From: Mesorhizobium sp. ZC-5 | GTDB lineage: Bacteria > Pseudomonadota > Alphaproteobacteria > Rhizobiales > Rhizobiaceae | Length of the DNA: 64,000 nucleotides | Assembly (NCBI RefSeq): GCF_025753855.1 | Contig: NZ_JAOWPT010000010.1 | Span: 124,001-188,000 of the forward strand | Direction of reading: 5' to 3' | Shown here: positions 16,662 to 25,542 of the stretch, one piece after another | How the letters are laid out: the number at the start of each line of letters is the position of its first letter | Position numbering within the stretch: position 1 is the first letter of the stretch | The notes under the pieces: generated by a model | Seen by the model: the letters and a program-made list of their open reading frames with translations, nothing else | The model's database searches: none | What the model was told of the DNA's origin: nothing | Program-made: the position numbers and the translations under genes

Positions 16662-18806
16662 TCAGGCGGCCGGCGTCAGACCCAGTTCGTCCAGGATCGC
16701 TGCACGGTCGTTGTTCATCGGCAAAGCCAGGTGCGTAACCTGAGGCGGCGTTACAGTCAGTCGGAGCGGACTGCCAAGCATCGGGCATTCAACGCCCCCC
16801 TCCTCCATCGTGAACCACAGTTTCCGCTCGATCGTGTGCGGCATCATCGCCGCTTCGCGCACGGTCCGGACAGGGACGGCCCGAAGTCCCGCCTCTGTCA
16901 GCACAGCCGCCAGGCTCTCGCGGTTCATTTGGATCGCCTCTTGCAAGGATGATACGCGGCGCCGCGCTTCCTGCAGCGCCTCCGCGCCAGCCTCTACCAG
17001 CACGTATCCGTCTGATGCCTTGACGACCGTCGGCTCGATGCGACCTTCCAGCGCCCCATTCCAGGTCGTCTGCGTCAACCATGCCGAGATATCCTGCATG
17101 GACAGGTCAATGAACTGGCCCTCGCCTGTCCGATCGGCATGATCGAGCGCTGCCAGGATCGCTGCCATTGCGAACACGGCTCCCATCAGATCGGCTGTCG
17201 ATATTCCCGACTTCAACGGAAAACCGTCCGCGCTGAGAACCGTCATGAACCCAGCCATGGCGGTAATCACCATGTCGAAGGCCGGCCGCTTCGAATACAA
17301 CGAATCGATGCCGAAACCGCTGATCGGACAATAGATCAAGCGCGGATTGATCGCCTTCAGCGCGGCCGGAGTGAATCCGAACTTTGCCAATGTCCCCGGC
17401 TTGAGATTCTCGACCAGCACATCGGCGGTCGCAAGCAGTCGCTTCAGCGCCTCCACATCGAATTCATTGGCCAAGTCGATCGCCATCGTTCGCTTGTCCG
17501 CGTTTGTCATGCGGAAGGACACGCTGGCGTCGGCACGCGACTCAACCGCGCTCGGCTGCTCCACCTTGATGACCTCGGCGCCGAGATGGGCGAGTTCGCG
17601 GGAGCACATCGGAGCTGTCGTGTACTGCCCGAACTCGATGATCCGCACACCTTCCAGCGGTCGCACATTTGAAGGAGGAGGTACCACTGCAGGCGCTGCG
17701 GTAAGGTCTGCCGCAATTCGTGCGACTTCCGCCCTGTCGCCGTCGATGGCAGGAATGCGCGTCAGGTTCGAACCCGGCGTTGCACTCATGTGCAGAGGGG
17801 ACGCCGGCACGAACAGGTCGCGGCCGGAAACCGGATCGGTCGCCTGCCGGATCGTCCTGCGAAAATCGAGATTGGCTTCACGTGGATAATTGTCCACCGG
17901 CACGATTGGCCCGCTGACGACGCCCACCGCCAGCAGTTTTTCCACACACTCGGCGGTGCTGAACTGCTCCGTCCAGCTTTCGATCGCGGGATCGATCTCG
18001 GGTGTGCCGGCGACACGAGATTTCTGCGTCGGGAACTTCGGCGCGATGTCGGGACGGCCTATCAATTGGCAAAGTCGCTCGAACATGGCGAACGTATTGC
18101 CGGCGCAGATCAGTACGAATCCGTCCCTGGAACGGTAGAGATTCCAGGGCCTCACTGTCGGGTGACGGTTGCCGAGGCGCGAGTTGTCGGCATTGTCGCT
18201 GGTCAGCACTGTCGTGAGAAAAGAGCGGAGTGCTGCGAACGCACCATCGAACAGTGCCATGTCGATCAGTTGGCCGAAGCCGCGCTGGCGCCTGACCCGA
18301 TGCGCGGCGAGAACCGCGCTGACGGCGTAGGTACCGGCGATCACGTCGACGATGGGAACGCGAATCGGCACCGGCGGCCCGTCGGGAAAGCCCGTTGTAT
18401 CCATGATCCCCGAAATGGCTTGCACTTCGACTTCGCTGAGAGCCCGACCGGCCAGTGGCCCGTTCCGGCCGAAAGCCGTGATATCGCAAACCACATTGCC
18501 GGGTGATCCGGCATCGGCAAGCTTCAGCCAGTCGGGGTCGAGATCGCTGGAGGTGAGGACGATATCGCTGCAAGCCAGGAGTTTTGCGAGCACTGCTCGA
18601 TCCTCCTCGCTCCTTGGATCGGGTTGAAAACTCAGCTTTCCAGCGGAGTATTGCGCCCGATATACAGCTTTCGCCGATTTGTCCCGGCTCTCGATCGTGA
18701 TGACCGTTGCGCCCATCTGGGCGAGCAGCGAACCGCACACGGCAACAGCGCCACGTCCTCCGGCCTCGACGACGATGACATTCCGCAGCGCCTTCGCTGT
18801 TCCCAT
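16662..18806 (-). CDS. Double-domain CaiB/BaiF CoA-transferase (paralogue of 9862)
   Basis: A 714-aa protein with two class III CoA-transferase domains in one chain, clearly homologous along its length to the protein at 9862-12072 (shared HPTVRPWNLYRS, SGIMDTTGFPDGPP, GVRIIEFGQYTTAP, VENLKPGTL). Catalytic-type Asp residues occur in both halves, in DMALFDG and DLSMQDI. I begin at ATG 18806, where GGAGGATCGA precedes it and the product starts MGTAKALRNVIVVEAGG; a longer open frame upstream lacks family similarity. It heads the minus-strand run with the oxocamphor-hydrolase-like gene and the GntR gene. The divergent gap to the acyl-CoA dehydrogenase carries the shared motif. Confidence 0.92.
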   Translation of the reverse strand: MGTAKALRNVIVVEAGGRGAVAVCGSLLAQMGATVITIESRDKSAKAVYRAQYSAGKLSFQPDPRSEEDRAVLAKLLACSDIVLTSSDLDPDWLKLADAGSPGNVVCDITAFGRNGPLAGRALSEVEVQAISGIMDTTGFPDGPPVPIRVPIVDVIAGTYAVSAVLAAHRVRRQRGFGQLIDMALFDGAFAALRSFLTTVLTSDNADNSRLGNRHPTVRPWNLYRSRDGFVLICAGNTFAMFERLCQLIGRPDIAPKFPTQKSRVAGTPEIDPAIESWTEQFSTAECVEKLLAVGVVSGPIVPVDNYPREANLDFRRTIRQATDPVSGRDLFVPASPLHMSATPGSNLTRIPAIDGDRAEVARIAADLTAAPAVVPPPSNVRPLEGVRIIEFGQYTTAPMCSRELAHLGAEVIKVEQPSAVESRADASVSFRMTNADKRTMAIDLANEFDVEALKRLLATADVLVENLKPGTLAKFGFTPAALKAINPRLIYCPISGFGIDSLYSKRPAFDMVITAMAGFMTVLSADGFPLKSGISTADLMGAVFAMAAILAALDHADRTGEGQFIDLSMQDISAWLTQTTWNGALEGRIEPTVVKASDGYVLVEAGAEALQEARRRVSSLQEAIQMNRESLAAVLTEAGLRAVPVRTVREAAMMPHTIERKLWFTMEEGGVECPMLGSPLRLTVTPPQVTHLALPMNNDRAAILDELGLTPAA

Positions 18807-18861
18807 TCGATCCTCCACAGGGCAGGCCGTCTTCCGCTCTTGACGGTGCTTATCACTAATC

Positions 18862-18871
18862 ATAATGTTAT
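18862..18871 (-). promoter_or_regulatory. Shared AT-rich motif, site 2 (divergent promoter region)
   Basis: On the minus strand the sequence reads TAGGTATAACATTATGAT. It lies 55 bases before the double CoA-transferase start and 150 bases before the acyl-CoA dehydrogenase start, so one bound regulator could control both directions. The ten-base core equals site 1. Confidence 0.5.
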
Positions 18872-19020
18872 ACCTATCTGCTGCCAAGTGACATTGCCGT
18901 TGGAATAGCGACATCGTCGCGGCCGGCGAAATCGAACGAGCAACGAGAGCTGCAAGCGCCGATCGTTCCGCGACGGTCTGCGCATTGTGCTGACTGCTGC
19001 TGACCCTGGGGGAAAACGAC

Positions 19021-20178
19021 ATGGATTTCAAACTGACCAGCGAGCAACGGATGCTCCAGGAGTCGGTCAGGGCGATGGTCGATCGCGACATCGTTCCCAT
19101 TCTGAAGAGAAATGATCCGTTCAAGCCACTGCCGAAGGAAGAGCGTCGAGCCATCGTCAAGGTCGGCGCCGCTCAGGGGCTCACCTCGTGCCGCATTCCG
19201 GAGAAGTATGGCGGCGGCGGCATGTCTGCTTTCGACTACGGCCTGATCCGTGAAATGATGCCCGCGGCAGTCAGCTTCGGCATGGGCGGGCAGGAAGGGC
19301 CAGCCCTTCGCATCTGCATGGGCGGCAACGAAGAACAGATCGAGCGCTTTGTGCCTGCTCTGATCGCCGGCGACATACTGGGCGCGTCGGGCACGACGGA
19401 ACCAGGCTCGGGATCGGATGCTCGCGGCGCCAAGACCCGGGCAGTACAGGACGGCGACGATTGGCTCATTACCGGCCACAAGATGTGGGTCAGCGGCGCA
19501 TATAATTGCGACATCATGCTGACGGCAGCGTCCATCGGCAAGAACGAGAAGGGGCACAACCGCCTGCTCTGGTTTGTCGTCGACCAGCGCGAATCGCCAT
19601 TCTTCACCTCCAAGACCCAGACACTGGGCCTCAAGCAGGGCGCGCTCGGCGAGGCTATTTTCGACAACTGCCGCGTTTCCTCGCGCAACGTGATCGGAGC
19701 CGAGGGTACCGCGTCGCGGGTGTTGCAGAACACCTGGATGCTGCAGCGCCCGGCGCTTGGCCTGACAGCCGTCGGGATGGCGCAGCGCGCACTCGACGCT
19801 GCGACGAAATACGCCGGCGAGCGGGAAATGTTCGGTCGCAAGATCGGCACCTTCCAACTCGTGCAGGAACTTTTGGCCGACTCCGCAGCTGCCGTCGTGA
19901 CCAGCCGCCTCCTCTGCTACAAGGCCATGCAGGCGATCGACAATGACGAGCCCGACAAGGTCCATCTTTCAGCCATGGCGAAGCGCTACGCAATTGCAGC
20001 CTGCACCAGGGCTGTGTCCTTGTGCATGGAGGTCCACGGTGCGATGGGTATCAGCGTCGAGCTCGGGCTGGAGGAGCTCTATCGCGATATTCGCATGCTT
20101 CCCATTCCGGATGGTACAAACCAGATCATGACACTGATCGAAGGCCGCGAGATCACCGGGATATCGGCGATCCGCTGA
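19021..20178 (+). CDS. Acyl-CoA dehydrogenase family protein
   Basis: A FAD-dependent acyl-CoA dehydrogenase of 385 aa that introduces an alpha,beta double bond and passes electrons to ETF. N-terminal helix domain (MDFKLTSEQRMLQESVR), middle beta domain with the ALTEPGSGSDA-type stretch (TTEPGSGSDARGAKT) and C-terminal helices (ALDAATKYAGEREMFGRKIGTFQLVQ) are all present. The usual catalytic-base motif YEGT reads IPDGT, so the Glu is Asp at residue 364. The start ATG is preceded by GGGGGAAAACGAC. It is the first gene of a plus-strand unit with the enoyl-CoA hydratase 36 bases on. The unusual base may mean an unusual substrate (branched or alicyclic) or altered activity. Confidence 0.92.
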   Translation: MDFKLTSEQRMLQESVRAMVDRDIVPILKRNDPFKPLPKEERRAIVKVGAAQGLTSCRIPEKYGGGGMSAFDYGLIREMMPAAVSFGMGGQEGPALRICMGGNEEQIERFVPALIAGDILGASGTTEPGSGSDARGAKTRAVQDGDDWLITGHKMWVSGAYNCDIMLTAASIGKNEKGHNRLLWFVVDQRESPFFTSKTQTLGLKQGALGEAIFDNCRVSSRNVIGAEGTASRVLQNTWMLQRPALGLTAVGMAQRALDAATKYAGEREMFGRKIGTFQLVQELLADSAAAVVTSRLLCYKAMQAIDNDEPDKVHLSAMAKRYAIAACTRAVSLCMEVHGAMGISVELGLEELYRDIRMLPIPDGTNQIMTLIEGREITGISAIR

Positions 20179-20214
20179 CGGCGGCCAGGGGTCTTCGTTT
20201 TAAGGATCGACCGC

Positions 20215-20994
20215 ATGGCATACGAGACAATACTGACTGCCAAGCATGGCGCGACGCATGTCGTCACGTTCAACCGGCCGCATCAAAGGAACGCCGTCAA
20301 CCACCAGATGATGCGCGAAGTGACGGCCGCGCTCCTTGAGGCGGAAGCCGATGCCGACAGCCGCTGCGTGATCATCACGGGCGGGTCGGAATTCTTCTCG
20401 GCAGGCCGGGACCTGAAGGAGTCCTCCCGCAGTTCGCCGGACGAACGGGAAGAGGCCAAGGTGGCGCTGCGGCGCATGACGGACACTATCGAGAACCTGA
20501 AAAGACCGGTCGTGGCGGCGATCGAGGGACATTGCCTAACCGGCGGCCTGGAGCTTGCCCTCACCTGCGATCTCAGGGTCGCAGGTGAAGGGGCGACCTT
20601 CGGGATCACCAGCGCACGGCTGGGAACGATCCCGGGTTTTGGCGGCACCCAGCGTCTGCCCCGCATCATCGGCATGGCCCGTGCGTTGGAGATGCTTTTC
20701 TCCGCAGAGCCCGTCGATGTCGAAGAAGCCTGTCGTATCGGGCTGATCAACCGGAAAGCGGATAAAGGCCGGGCGCTCGCCGAGGCATTGCGCATGGTTG
20801 AGGTTTATGCCGATAGAGCCCCGCTCAGCCTCGCCACACTCAAGCAGGTCGTCCGCCAGGGCATGGATTTGCAGTTCACCGCGTCACTCGACCTCGAACA
20901 GAAGCTTGGCGCCACCCTGACCGGTACCGCCGATAGGGCGGAAGGAATGGCCGCGTTTCTCGAGAAGCGCAAACCGCGATTTCAGGGGCGGTAA
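20215..20994 (+). CDS. Enoyl-CoA hydratase/isomerase family protein
   Basis: A 259-aa crotonase-fold enzyme. The oxyanion motifs are SAGRDL and GHCLTGGLELAL. Of the two hydratase glutamates, the first (E113 in GGLELAL) is kept. The second, in the PEI-LG stretch of rat crotonase, reads ITSARLG (Ser133), so classic hydration by two Glu residues is not assured; double-bond isomerisation or another crotonase reaction is possible. The C-terminal half (TIPGFGGTQRLPRIIG) is canonical. The gene follows the acyl-CoA dehydrogenase and presumably acts on its product. Its start ATG has a weak ribosome site (TAAGGATCGACCGC). Confidence 0.9.
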   Translation: MAYETILTAKHGATHVVTFNRPHQRNAVNHQMMREVTAALLEAEADADSRCVIITGGSEFFSAGRDLKESSRSSPDEREEAKVALRRMTDTIENLKRPVVAAIEGHCLTGGLELALTCDLRVAGEGATFGITSARLGTIPGFGGTQRLPRIIGMARALEMLFSAEPVDVEEACRIGLINRKADKGRALAEALRMVEVYADRAPLSLATLKQVVRQGMDLQFTASLDLEQKLGATLTGTADRAEGMAAFLEKRKPRFQGR

Positions 20995-21080
20995 CCGCCG
21001 ATCACCGGGCGACATTTCCAGCCTTCTAATGTGCCACGAAAGGCAGATCGAGATTGACACTTGCCCAGTGGATGATATGA

Positions 21081-21090
21081 ATAATGTTAT
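21081..21090 (-). promoter_or_regulatory. Shared AT-rich motif, site 3 (before the thiolase/DUF35 run)
   Basis: On the minus strand the sequence reads TTGATATAACATTATTCA. It lies 48 bases before the GTG start of the first DUF35 gene and is the only AT-rich feature of that gap. Flanking GATAT and ATATC (21074-21078 and 21089-21093) add dyad symmetry. Confidence 0.5.
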
Positions 21091-21138
21091 ATCAAAGTCC
21101 CGCTAAGGAAGCGGTGCCTGGAGGAGGCAAAAGCAGCT

Positions 21139-21594
21139 GTGAGTGAGCAAGGTAGTGTCCTTGAGGATCGATGGAAGCCAGTGTTCAGGCATTCGGCCGG
21201 ACGCCTTGGTAGCTACTACCTCACCGCGATCCGGACGCAGAAGCGTCTGTGCGGCTGGCAGACTGTTTCGCCATCGCGGCTGAGCGTTCCGCCCAGGGAT
21301 TTCGGCACCAAGGGAGAATGGACCGATATCGGACCAGGGGCCGAACTGCTTTCCTTTGCGCCCTCCGAATGGGTGGCGGATTCCGGCGAAGCCGTGCTTC
21401 GGGATTTCGTACTCGGCCGCGTGCTGGTCGATGGAGCCGAGGTTCCCCTCTTCGTCCTCGTCAAGTTGAATGGCGCCGACGGAAAGCGTGGACTTCGCCT
21501 GTCCGTGCGATTTGCCAAAGGGCATACCGGAACGGGCGTGGATTTCTGGTTCGAGCCCGTCAGCGCTTCGGCATCCGAAGGTGCCCAATCATGA
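21139..21594 (+). CDS. DUF35/OB-fold protein, zinc-less form
   Basis: A 151-aa protein of the DUF35 (OB-fold, acyl-CoA-binding) type that pairs with thiolase-fold enzymes, as ChsH2 does with Ltp2. The N-terminal rubredoxin-like zinc ribbon has lost its Cys pairs: only C38 remains in the region. The OB-fold part (LLSFAPSEWVADSG, VPLFVLVKLNGADGKRG) is recognisable. The GTG start has GGAGGAGG upstream at a somewhat long distance. Its stop overlaps the start of the following thiolase-like gene (ATGA), so the pair is tightly coupled. A scaffold or substrate-channel role for the partner is inferred from known pairs. Confidence 0.75.
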   Translation: MSEQGSVLEDRWKPVFRHSAGRLGSYYLTAIRTQKRLCGWQTVSPSRLSVPPRDFGTKGEWTDIGPGAELLSFAPSEWVADSGEAVLRDFVLGRVLVDGAEVPLFVLVKLNGADGKRGLRLSVRFAKGHTGTGVDFWFEPVSASASEGAQS

Positions 21595-22625
21595 GACCCG
21601 GCGCCGTGATAGCCGGATGCGGCTGGAAGCTCGGACGGCCCTTCCCCGACCGTCTCGACGTCGTTATCAGACAGGCGGTTCTGGCTGCCCTCGCGGAGAG
21701 CGGCCTTTCCATCGATGACATCGATTCCTTCGTCACGGTGGCCGGCGACACGCTGGACGGCATATCTGTCCCCGGGCGCGCCGAGGTGGCGGGCAATTAT
21801 GGCCGGCGATACCTGAATGTGCCGTCGAGCGCCGGGCACGGACTGGGCGCGGCTGTAACGCAGATCGAGGCGGGAGAGGCAAAAAACCTCATCCTGGTCG
21901 GCTGGGGGGCGGCAACCAAATATGGCGCATTCGATCCGAGGCGCAATCAGGCCGACCCATTCTATGCCCGCCCGATCGGCGCATCGCCACGCGTCGTCGC
22001 CGCCCTGCAAGCAAACGAGATTCTCGATATGCCCGGCATGGAAAAATCCGCGCTGCAGTCCTATGCGGACGCGATGGCCCAGCGCGCCTGGGACGGCACG
22101 GTCGCTCCTGAGGCGGGTGCTGCTCCAGCCTGGGTCAGAACGGGTTTCTGCGATGGTGCGGTGGCTATCGTGCTGCGCCGCGCAAGCGATGGGAAGCCCG
22201 GTGTGGCGGTCAGCGACTTTGCAAGCATATCCCGAGCCTACTCGCCGGAAGACGACCGGCTCGACACGGCGGAATGGGTCAAGGAAGCACTGTCCGCAAT
22301 GTCCGGGCGGGGCTACACCGATGGGACAGAATTTACCGTGATCGAAGCAGCCGCGCCGACGCCGATCGCCGAGGCGCGTGCCCTGTCGGCGCTGGGCTTT
22401 GCTTCAGACACCGACCAAGGCAAATTCAACCCATCGGGCGGTGGCGCCACGGCGCATTTTGGCCAGGCGACGGCGCTTCGCCAGATCGCCGAGACGAGCC
22501 GCAGGCTGGCCGCCGGATCGAAGAGTTCGTCACGGCGTCCCTCAAAGGGGTTGGTTCTGGATCTCACTGGTCCCGCCGGTCAGCATACCACCGCCATCAT
22601 GTTACAAGCGGAGACGGTGCAATGA
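21591..22625 (+). CDS. Thiolase-fold protein 1, Cys-less (retro-aldolase candidate)
   Basis: A 344-aa thiolase-superfamily protein. It has the two-fold thiolase layout, but where thiolases carry the nucleophilic Cys (CxSG), it reads VPSSAGHG (S79/S80), and the C-terminal GHP motif reads NPSGGGATAHFG. These features match the Ltp2-like aldolases of steroid and related side-chain pathways rather than condensing or thiolytic enzymes. The ATG start (MRPGAVIAGCGWK) overlaps the preceding DUF35 stop. The next gene is a second thiolase-like protein that also overlaps by ATGA. An expected reaction is retro-aldol cleavage of a beta-hydroxyacyl-CoA to a ketone plus acetyl- or propionyl-CoA. Confidence 0.8.
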   Translation: MRPGAVIAGCGWKLGRPFPDRLDVVIRQAVLAALAESGLSIDDIDSFVTVAGDTLDGISVPGRAEVAGNYGRRYLNVPSSAGHGLGAAVTQIEAGEAKNLILVGWGAATKYGAFDPRRNQADPFYARPIGASPRVVAALQANEILDMPGMEKSALQSYADAMAQRAWDGTVAPEAGAAPAWVRTGFCDGAVAIVLRRASDGKPGVAVSDFASISRAYSPEDDRLDTAEWVKEALSAMSGRGYTDGTEFTVIEAAAPTPIAEARALSALGFASDTDQGKFNPSGGGATAHFGQATALRQIAETSRRLAAGSKSSSRRPSKGLVLDLTGPAGQHTTAIMLQAETVQ

Positions 22626-23806
22626 CCGGTATCCCTGGTCGCCCGCTCGCCCATGTTCTCGGCACGGCTCAAGTGCCGATGCGTACGCGATTGCCCGACT
22701 ACACCTATGCCGATCTGCTTGGCCGCGTCGCCTACAAGGCGATCGCCGACGCCGAAGTAGAAGCCCGCGACGTCGATGGGCTGATTCTGGCAATGTCGCC
22801 GACCACACCGCTCGGGCTCGACGAACCACAATATTGGGGTATTGCCGGTCTGCCGGGCGCCCACCGCTTTCTCGGCCGCGTCCATATTCTCGCCGCATCA
22901 AGCCTGGCGGCTTTTCGGCTTGCCTGCAGTTATGTCGCCTCCGGCCGCAAGAAGCGGGTGCTGGTTGTCGCTGCGGACCTTGCCGACGAGGTGCCCAGCC
23001 TGACCGGCGCGCTCGGGCAATTGCATGACCCGTTCACTGACAAGCAGGTCGTCCGCAACGCGATCGTGTCGGCGGCCACCCAGATGGCGGTGTACATGGC
23101 AAGGCACAAGCTCAGCGAAAGGATCATGGCCGAAGTCGTGGTCAAGAACCGCGGCAACGGCGTACTCAACGAATATGCGCAGCTTCGCCAGGCCATCACG
23201 CTCGACGACGTGCTCAACTCGCCGGTTATGACCTGGCCGATGAAGCGCCTGGACAGTTCACCACGCTCCAGTGGAGCCGCAGCGATTCTCGTCGGCGACG
23301 AGCCCGTCCAGCCGTCTCGCACCGCCGTCACTGCCACGGGGTTCGGCTCCTACGCCGGCGGCCGCTTCGTCGGTTCGCGCATGGTGCCTGAGGACAGCGC
23401 CTATTTCGATGGATCTGACCTGGCTGAGGCCGCCAACCGCGCCTATGCCACCGCAGGCATCAGCGATCCCGCCGAACAAATCGGTCTGGCCGAGGTTTAC
23501 GCCTCGTTCGGCATCCTTGAGCTTTTGAGCATCGAGGCACTGCGCCTCAATAATGGCGGCAATGCCGCCGAGTTGATCCGCGACGGCCGATTCCATCGCA
23601 ACTCGGCCCTGCCCGTGAACCCGTCCGGCGGCGCCACCTGCGGCAGCCCGATCAGCTCCACCGGGCTGATCCGCGTCATCGAGGCCGTCACCCAACTGCG
23701 CGGCGAAGCCGGCGATCGCCAGATCGACGTGAAGACGCCCCGCGCCGCCGTTTCGGCGATTGCCGGTGCGTTCCAAACCCACGAAGTGGGAATACTCGAA
23801 GCATGA
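22622..23806 (+). CDS. Thiolase-fold protein 2, Cys-less (retro-aldolase candidate)
   Basis: A 394-aa thiolase-superfamily protein in the second coupled pair. The Cys-nucleophile position reads HILAASSLAA (A91/A92/S93), with no Cys. The GHP motif near the C-terminus is replaced by CGSPISSTG, so both classic thiolase residues are missing. The family-like ends VRVLVVAADLADE and NPSGGATCGSP confirm the fold. The start ATG overlaps the previous stop and its own stop overlaps the next DUF35 gene (ATGA), so the four-gene block 21139-24309 is one translational unit. It may form a heteromer with its neighbour or the DUF35 protein. Confidence 0.8.
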   Translation: MTGIPGRPLAHVLGTAQVPMRTRLPDYTYADLLGRVAYKAIADAEVEARDVDGLILAMSPTTPLGLDEPQYWGIAGLPGAHRFLGRVHILAASSLAAFRLACSYVASGRKKRVLVVAADLADEVPSLTGALGQLHDPFTDKQVVRNAIVSAATQMAVYMARHKLSERIMAEVVVKNRGNGVLNEYAQLRQAITLDDVLNSPVMTWPMKRLDSSPRSSGAAAILVGDEPVQPSRTAVTATGFGSYAGGRFVGSRMVPEDSAYFDGSDLAEAANRAYATAGISDPAEQIGLAEVYASFGILELLSIEALRLNNGGNAAELIRDGRFHRNSALPVNPSGGATCGSPISSTGLIRVIEAVTQLRGEAGDRQIDVKTPRAAVSAIAGAFQTHEVGILEA

Positions 23807-24309
23807 GCGAGACAGCTTCAGCCGCACGCGCGAAGGATGCGCCGATCCGCGAGAAACGGCCCGACCCGGAAGGCATCGTCTTCGTCGACGCCGCCTGGGA
23901 CGTGCCGCAGCATTATCGGCCCGATCCGATGATCGAGCGCATGTTCGGGGCGTTCAAGGAAAAGCGCATGCTGGGCGCCCGCGTGGCCGGTGGCGAGCGT
24001 GTGATCTTTCCGCCGCAGAGCTATTGCGAGGTGACGTATCGCGAGACCGACGAGCTTGTCGACGTCGGTCCCGGCGGCACCATCCGTACGTTCACTATTT
24101 CAAACACGAAGTGGAGCGGGCCGCCACCGCCCTACATTATCGTCTTCGTGCAGCTCGACGGTGCCAGCACCGCGACGGGTGGATACCTGCGCAATTTCGG
24201 CACCGATCCGGCCGGCAGTCTCGCCTTGATCGGCGCCCGCTGCCGTGTGGTTTTCAAGGACCAGCCGGTCGGCGAGTGGTCGGACATCTGGTTCGAATTG
24301 GAGGAATGA
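23803..24309 (+). CDS. DUF35/OB-fold protein, degenerate zinc ribbon
   Basis: A 168-aa DUF35-type OB-fold protein, partner-type for thiolase-fold enzymes. The zinc-ribbon region is degenerate: where CxxC pairs are expected it has ARVAGGERVIFPPQSYCEV, with a single Cys. The OB-fold portion (GGTIRTFTISNTKW, PPPYIIVFVQLDG, VGEWSDIWFELEE) is intact. It overlaps thiolase-like protein 2 by ATGA. Eight bases separate its stop from the next CoA-transferase start, and the whole run to 31742 is probably one transcript. Confidence 0.78.
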   Translation: MSETASAARAKDAPIREKRPDPEGIVFVDAAWDVPQHYRPDPMIERMFGAFKEKRMLGARVAGGERVIFPPQSYCEVTYRETDELVDVGPGGTIRTFTISNTKWSGPPPPYIIVFVQLDGASTATGGYLRNFGTDPAGSLALIGARCRVVFKDQPVGEWSDIWFELEE

Positions 24310-24316
24310 CGGCCCC

Positions 24317-25501
24317 ATGACCATAAACGAGACTTCCCTGACGCCCCGCGCCCTCGAAGGTGTGCGCGTCATCGACATGGCCGACACCAGCGCGGTCTAC
24401 GCGACCAAGATCCTTTGCGACCTCGGCGCCGACGTGATCCGGATCGAGCGGCCGCAAGGCGATCCGATGCGCAGTGTGCAGCCTATCGATGAAGAGACCG
24501 GGATCAGTGCGTTCCACGCCTACATGAACACCAACAAGCGTTCGGTGACGATCGACCTCGACACCAGCGATGGCGCCGACCGCTTCAGGAAGCTGGTTGC
24601 CTCGGCCGATGTCGTGGTCGAGAGCGAGGTGCCGGGGCGCCTCGCTGCGCTCGGACTTGCCTATGAAGACTTCGCGGAGCGCCAGCCCGGTCTGGTTTGG
24701 GCTTCGATCACCCCCTTCGGTTCTACCGGACCACGCAGGGAATGGCTGGCCGACGATTTGATCAGCCAGGCCATGGGCGGTTTCATGACGCTGAGCGGTT
24801 TGCCGGAACGGGAACCGCTCAAGCTGTTCGGCGAACAATCCTGCTTCATCGCCGGTCTGCATGCTGCCTCCGGCATCCTGATCGCGCTGTGGCATTCGCT
24901 TGGCAACGGCGAAGGCCAGCATGTCGATGTTTCGGTTCACGAGGCGATCGCCCACACGCTCGAGAGCGCCATCCAGGTCTATACCACCGAGGGTCGGGTC
25001 CGCGGGCGTCTGCCGCGCAGTGACGAAGCCGGCATCGGCATGTTCCCGGCGACGGACGGCGAGATCTTCGTCTATGCCAACATGAACATGATCACCCGCA
25101 GCTGGTTCAATTTAGTCAAGGCACTGAAGCGGGCCGGCATACCAGGCGCCGACGATCTTGACGATCCCAAGTGGCAGGATCCGACCTTCCGCCGGACCCC
25201 CGAGGCCCGCGAGGCCGCCACGCGCATCATCGGCGCACTCACCAAAGACAAGAGCAAATACCAGAATTACAACGAGCTGCAGGGCGCCAATATTCTTTCC
25301 GCGCCGATGAGCCAGATCGGCGATCTGTTCAACAACCCGCAGCTGAAGTTCCTAAACTGGTTCGTCGATCAGCCGATCGGCGAGAAACAGGCGACGTGGC
25401 CCGGGCCGGCCTTCCGACTGTCCGAGACGCCGCGACGCCAGCCTGGACCTGTCAGGGCCGCAGGCGCCGACAACGAAGCCGTATTCGCGGAACTTGGCTA
25501 G
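24317..25501 (+). CDS. CaiB/BaiF CoA-transferase, single domain
   Basis: A class III CoA-transferase of 394 aa. It has the Rossmann-like start (LEGVRVIDMADTSAVYATKILCDLGADVIRIERPQGDP), the NKRSVTIDL segment, and GEGQHVDVSVHEAIAHT, where the usual catalytic Asp position is Glu. I start at the ATG at 24317, with GGAGGAATG upstream. It lies second in the packed plus-strand run and is followed by a related transferase at 25543. Its CoA donor and acceptor are unknown; a pathway acid or its degradation product is likely. It is clearly smaller than the double-domain forms. Confidence 0.92.
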   Translation: MTINETSLTPRALEGVRVIDMADTSAVYATKILCDLGADVIRIERPQGDPMRSVQPIDEETGISAFHAYMNTNKRSVTIDLDTSDGADRFRKLVASADVVVESEVPGRLAALGLAYEDFAERQPGLVWASITPFGSTGPRREWLADDLISQAMGGFMTLSGLPEREPLKLFGEQSCFIAGLHAASGILIALWHSLGNGEGQHVDVSVHEAIAHTLESAIQVYTTEGRVRGRLPRSDEAGIGMFPATDGEIFVYANMNMITRSWFNLVKALKRAGIPGADDLDDPKWQDPTFRRTPEAREAATRIIGALTKDKSKYQNYNELQGANILSAPMSQIGDLFNNPQLKFLNWFVDQPIGEKQATWPGPAFRLSETPRRQPGPVRAAGADNEAVFAELG

Positions 25502-25542
25502 GCCCGGTCGGTACTAAACAGACATTTGAGCGAGGCAGAGCG

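Noticed and set aside
20215-20994. Classic enoyl-CoA hydratase with two catalytic Glu
   Set aside because: Only E113 is present; the second position reads Ser, so I name it hydratase/isomerase family only.
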